Assembly: GCA_949358305.1 (NCBI GenBank)
Contig: OX442314.1
Coordinates: 52,957,369 to 53,021,368, forward strand
Direction of reading: 5' to 3'
DNA from: Strigamia acuminata
Lineage: Eukaryota > Arthropoda > Chilopoda > Geophilomorpha > Linotaeniidae
DNA length: 64,000 nt
Shown here one piece after another: positions 63,638 through 64,000 of this stretch. The notes under the pieces were generated by a model, which was not told the origin of the DNA, searched no databases, and saw only the letters and a list, made by a program, of their open reading frames with translations. Every line of letters begins with the position of its first letter. Position 1 is the stretch's first letter. Position numbers and translations under genes: made by a program.

Positions 63638-63791
63638 ATGGCCGTCACTGGGCCGGCTATTTCCACAAACAGCCATCATTCGGCCGGCTATGGTATGGTG
63701 CGCCAAAAACGCGCTATGTGAAGTTTCGGGTTGCCGAGGACGGGAGGACGGGAACGTAGCGAGAACGTGAAAACGAGAAAAGCGAAACGAA

Positions 63792-63850
63792 CCAATGACG
63801 TGGGGGTGGAGTTGAGATATATAAAGAGATGAATTTGTAACAAAGATCAC
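63792..63850 (+). promoter_or_regulatory. Core promoter, possibly of an LTR cut by the window end
   Basis: CCAAT overlaps TGACGTGG (63792-63803) and TATATAAAG lies at 63818-63826. The probable start is at about 63848 (TCACTTG), 30 bases downstream. No coding region follows inside the window. Confidence 0.5.
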
Positions 63851-64000
63851 TTGTTGGATTGGATTCTAACTGAACGGTGTGTTTGTGATAGTTTACAGTA
63901 ATATACCTGAAACTTGTAACATCTCACTTGTTGAATTCTAACGAACGGTGTGTTTGTGATAGTTTACAGTAATAAACTTGTAACATCTCACTTGTTGGAT
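63848..64000 (+). repeat. Tandem repeats starting at the promoter start site
   Basis: Two units (77 bp at 63848-63924, 64 bp at 63925-63988) and the start of a third all begin CACTTGTTG and contain ACGGTGTGTTTGTGATAG. AATAAA lies in the second unit. Confidence 0.75.

Noticed and set aside
63506-63850. 114-residue minus-strand frame
   Set aside because: It runs across the palindromes and the promoter-like segment and has no motif.
1-64000. CRISPR array, rRNA or tRNA genes
   Set aside because: The tandem repeats lack spacer organisation and the genome is eukaryotic. The tRNA-like matches are primer sites of 18-19 bases only.

Overview
The window looks like AT-rich invertebrate, probably arthropod, nuclear DNA. 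The reasons are compact genes with introns of mostly 50-140 bp and GT-AG ends, a DEG/ENaC channel of the pickpocket kind, an animal-type thymidylate synthase, and dense Ty3/gypsy, piggyBac-like, Tc1 and hAT sequence. I cannot name the species.

Positions 1-47282 are one head-to-tail array of LTR retrotransposons. It starts outside the window and runs: partial LTR, a divergent gag-only internal region (992-6489), LTR (6490-8391), complete element 1 (gag, pol, ORF3), LTR (19005-20767), the dinucleotide CG, LTR (20770-22532), complete element 2, LTR (33146-34908), complete element 3, LTR (45520-47282). The three complete copies differ by only a few bases and keep all three reading frames open. 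Pol follows Gag by a -1 ribosomal frameshift (A AAA AAC directly before the gag stop, then a G/C hairpin). The primer binding site matches the 3' end of tRNA-Gln. ORF3 sits where env would be, behind a good splice acceptor, but it is a charged, zinc-ribbon-like, probably nuclear protein rather than an envelope. The LTRs are 1.76-1.90 kb. Their transcribed part carries a striking series of perfect tetraloop hairpins.

The layout records several recombination events. The LTR between the gag-only unit and element 1 belongs to the gag-only subfamily, although element 1 ends in the other LTR type. The LTR-CG-LTR junction looks like the joint of a 2-LTR circle.

Positions 47283-52066 are a graveyard of older repeats: a 1 kb element with imperfect inverted ends, an integrase relic split by a TTAA-flanked foldback MITE, and a diverged solo LTR related to the array.

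Positions 52067-55967 hold the most unusual host gene. Eleven exons encode one 778-residue chain containing two complete DEG/ENaC modules in tandem, and the intron phases of the first half (0,1,0,0,2) are repeated exactly in the second half. An intronless, GC-rich thymidylate synthase gene follows at 57024-57929. The last 6 kb contain no gene I can support; they hold minisatellites, Tc1 and hAT transposase remnants, palindromes, and a promoter or LTR-like segment cut by the window end.
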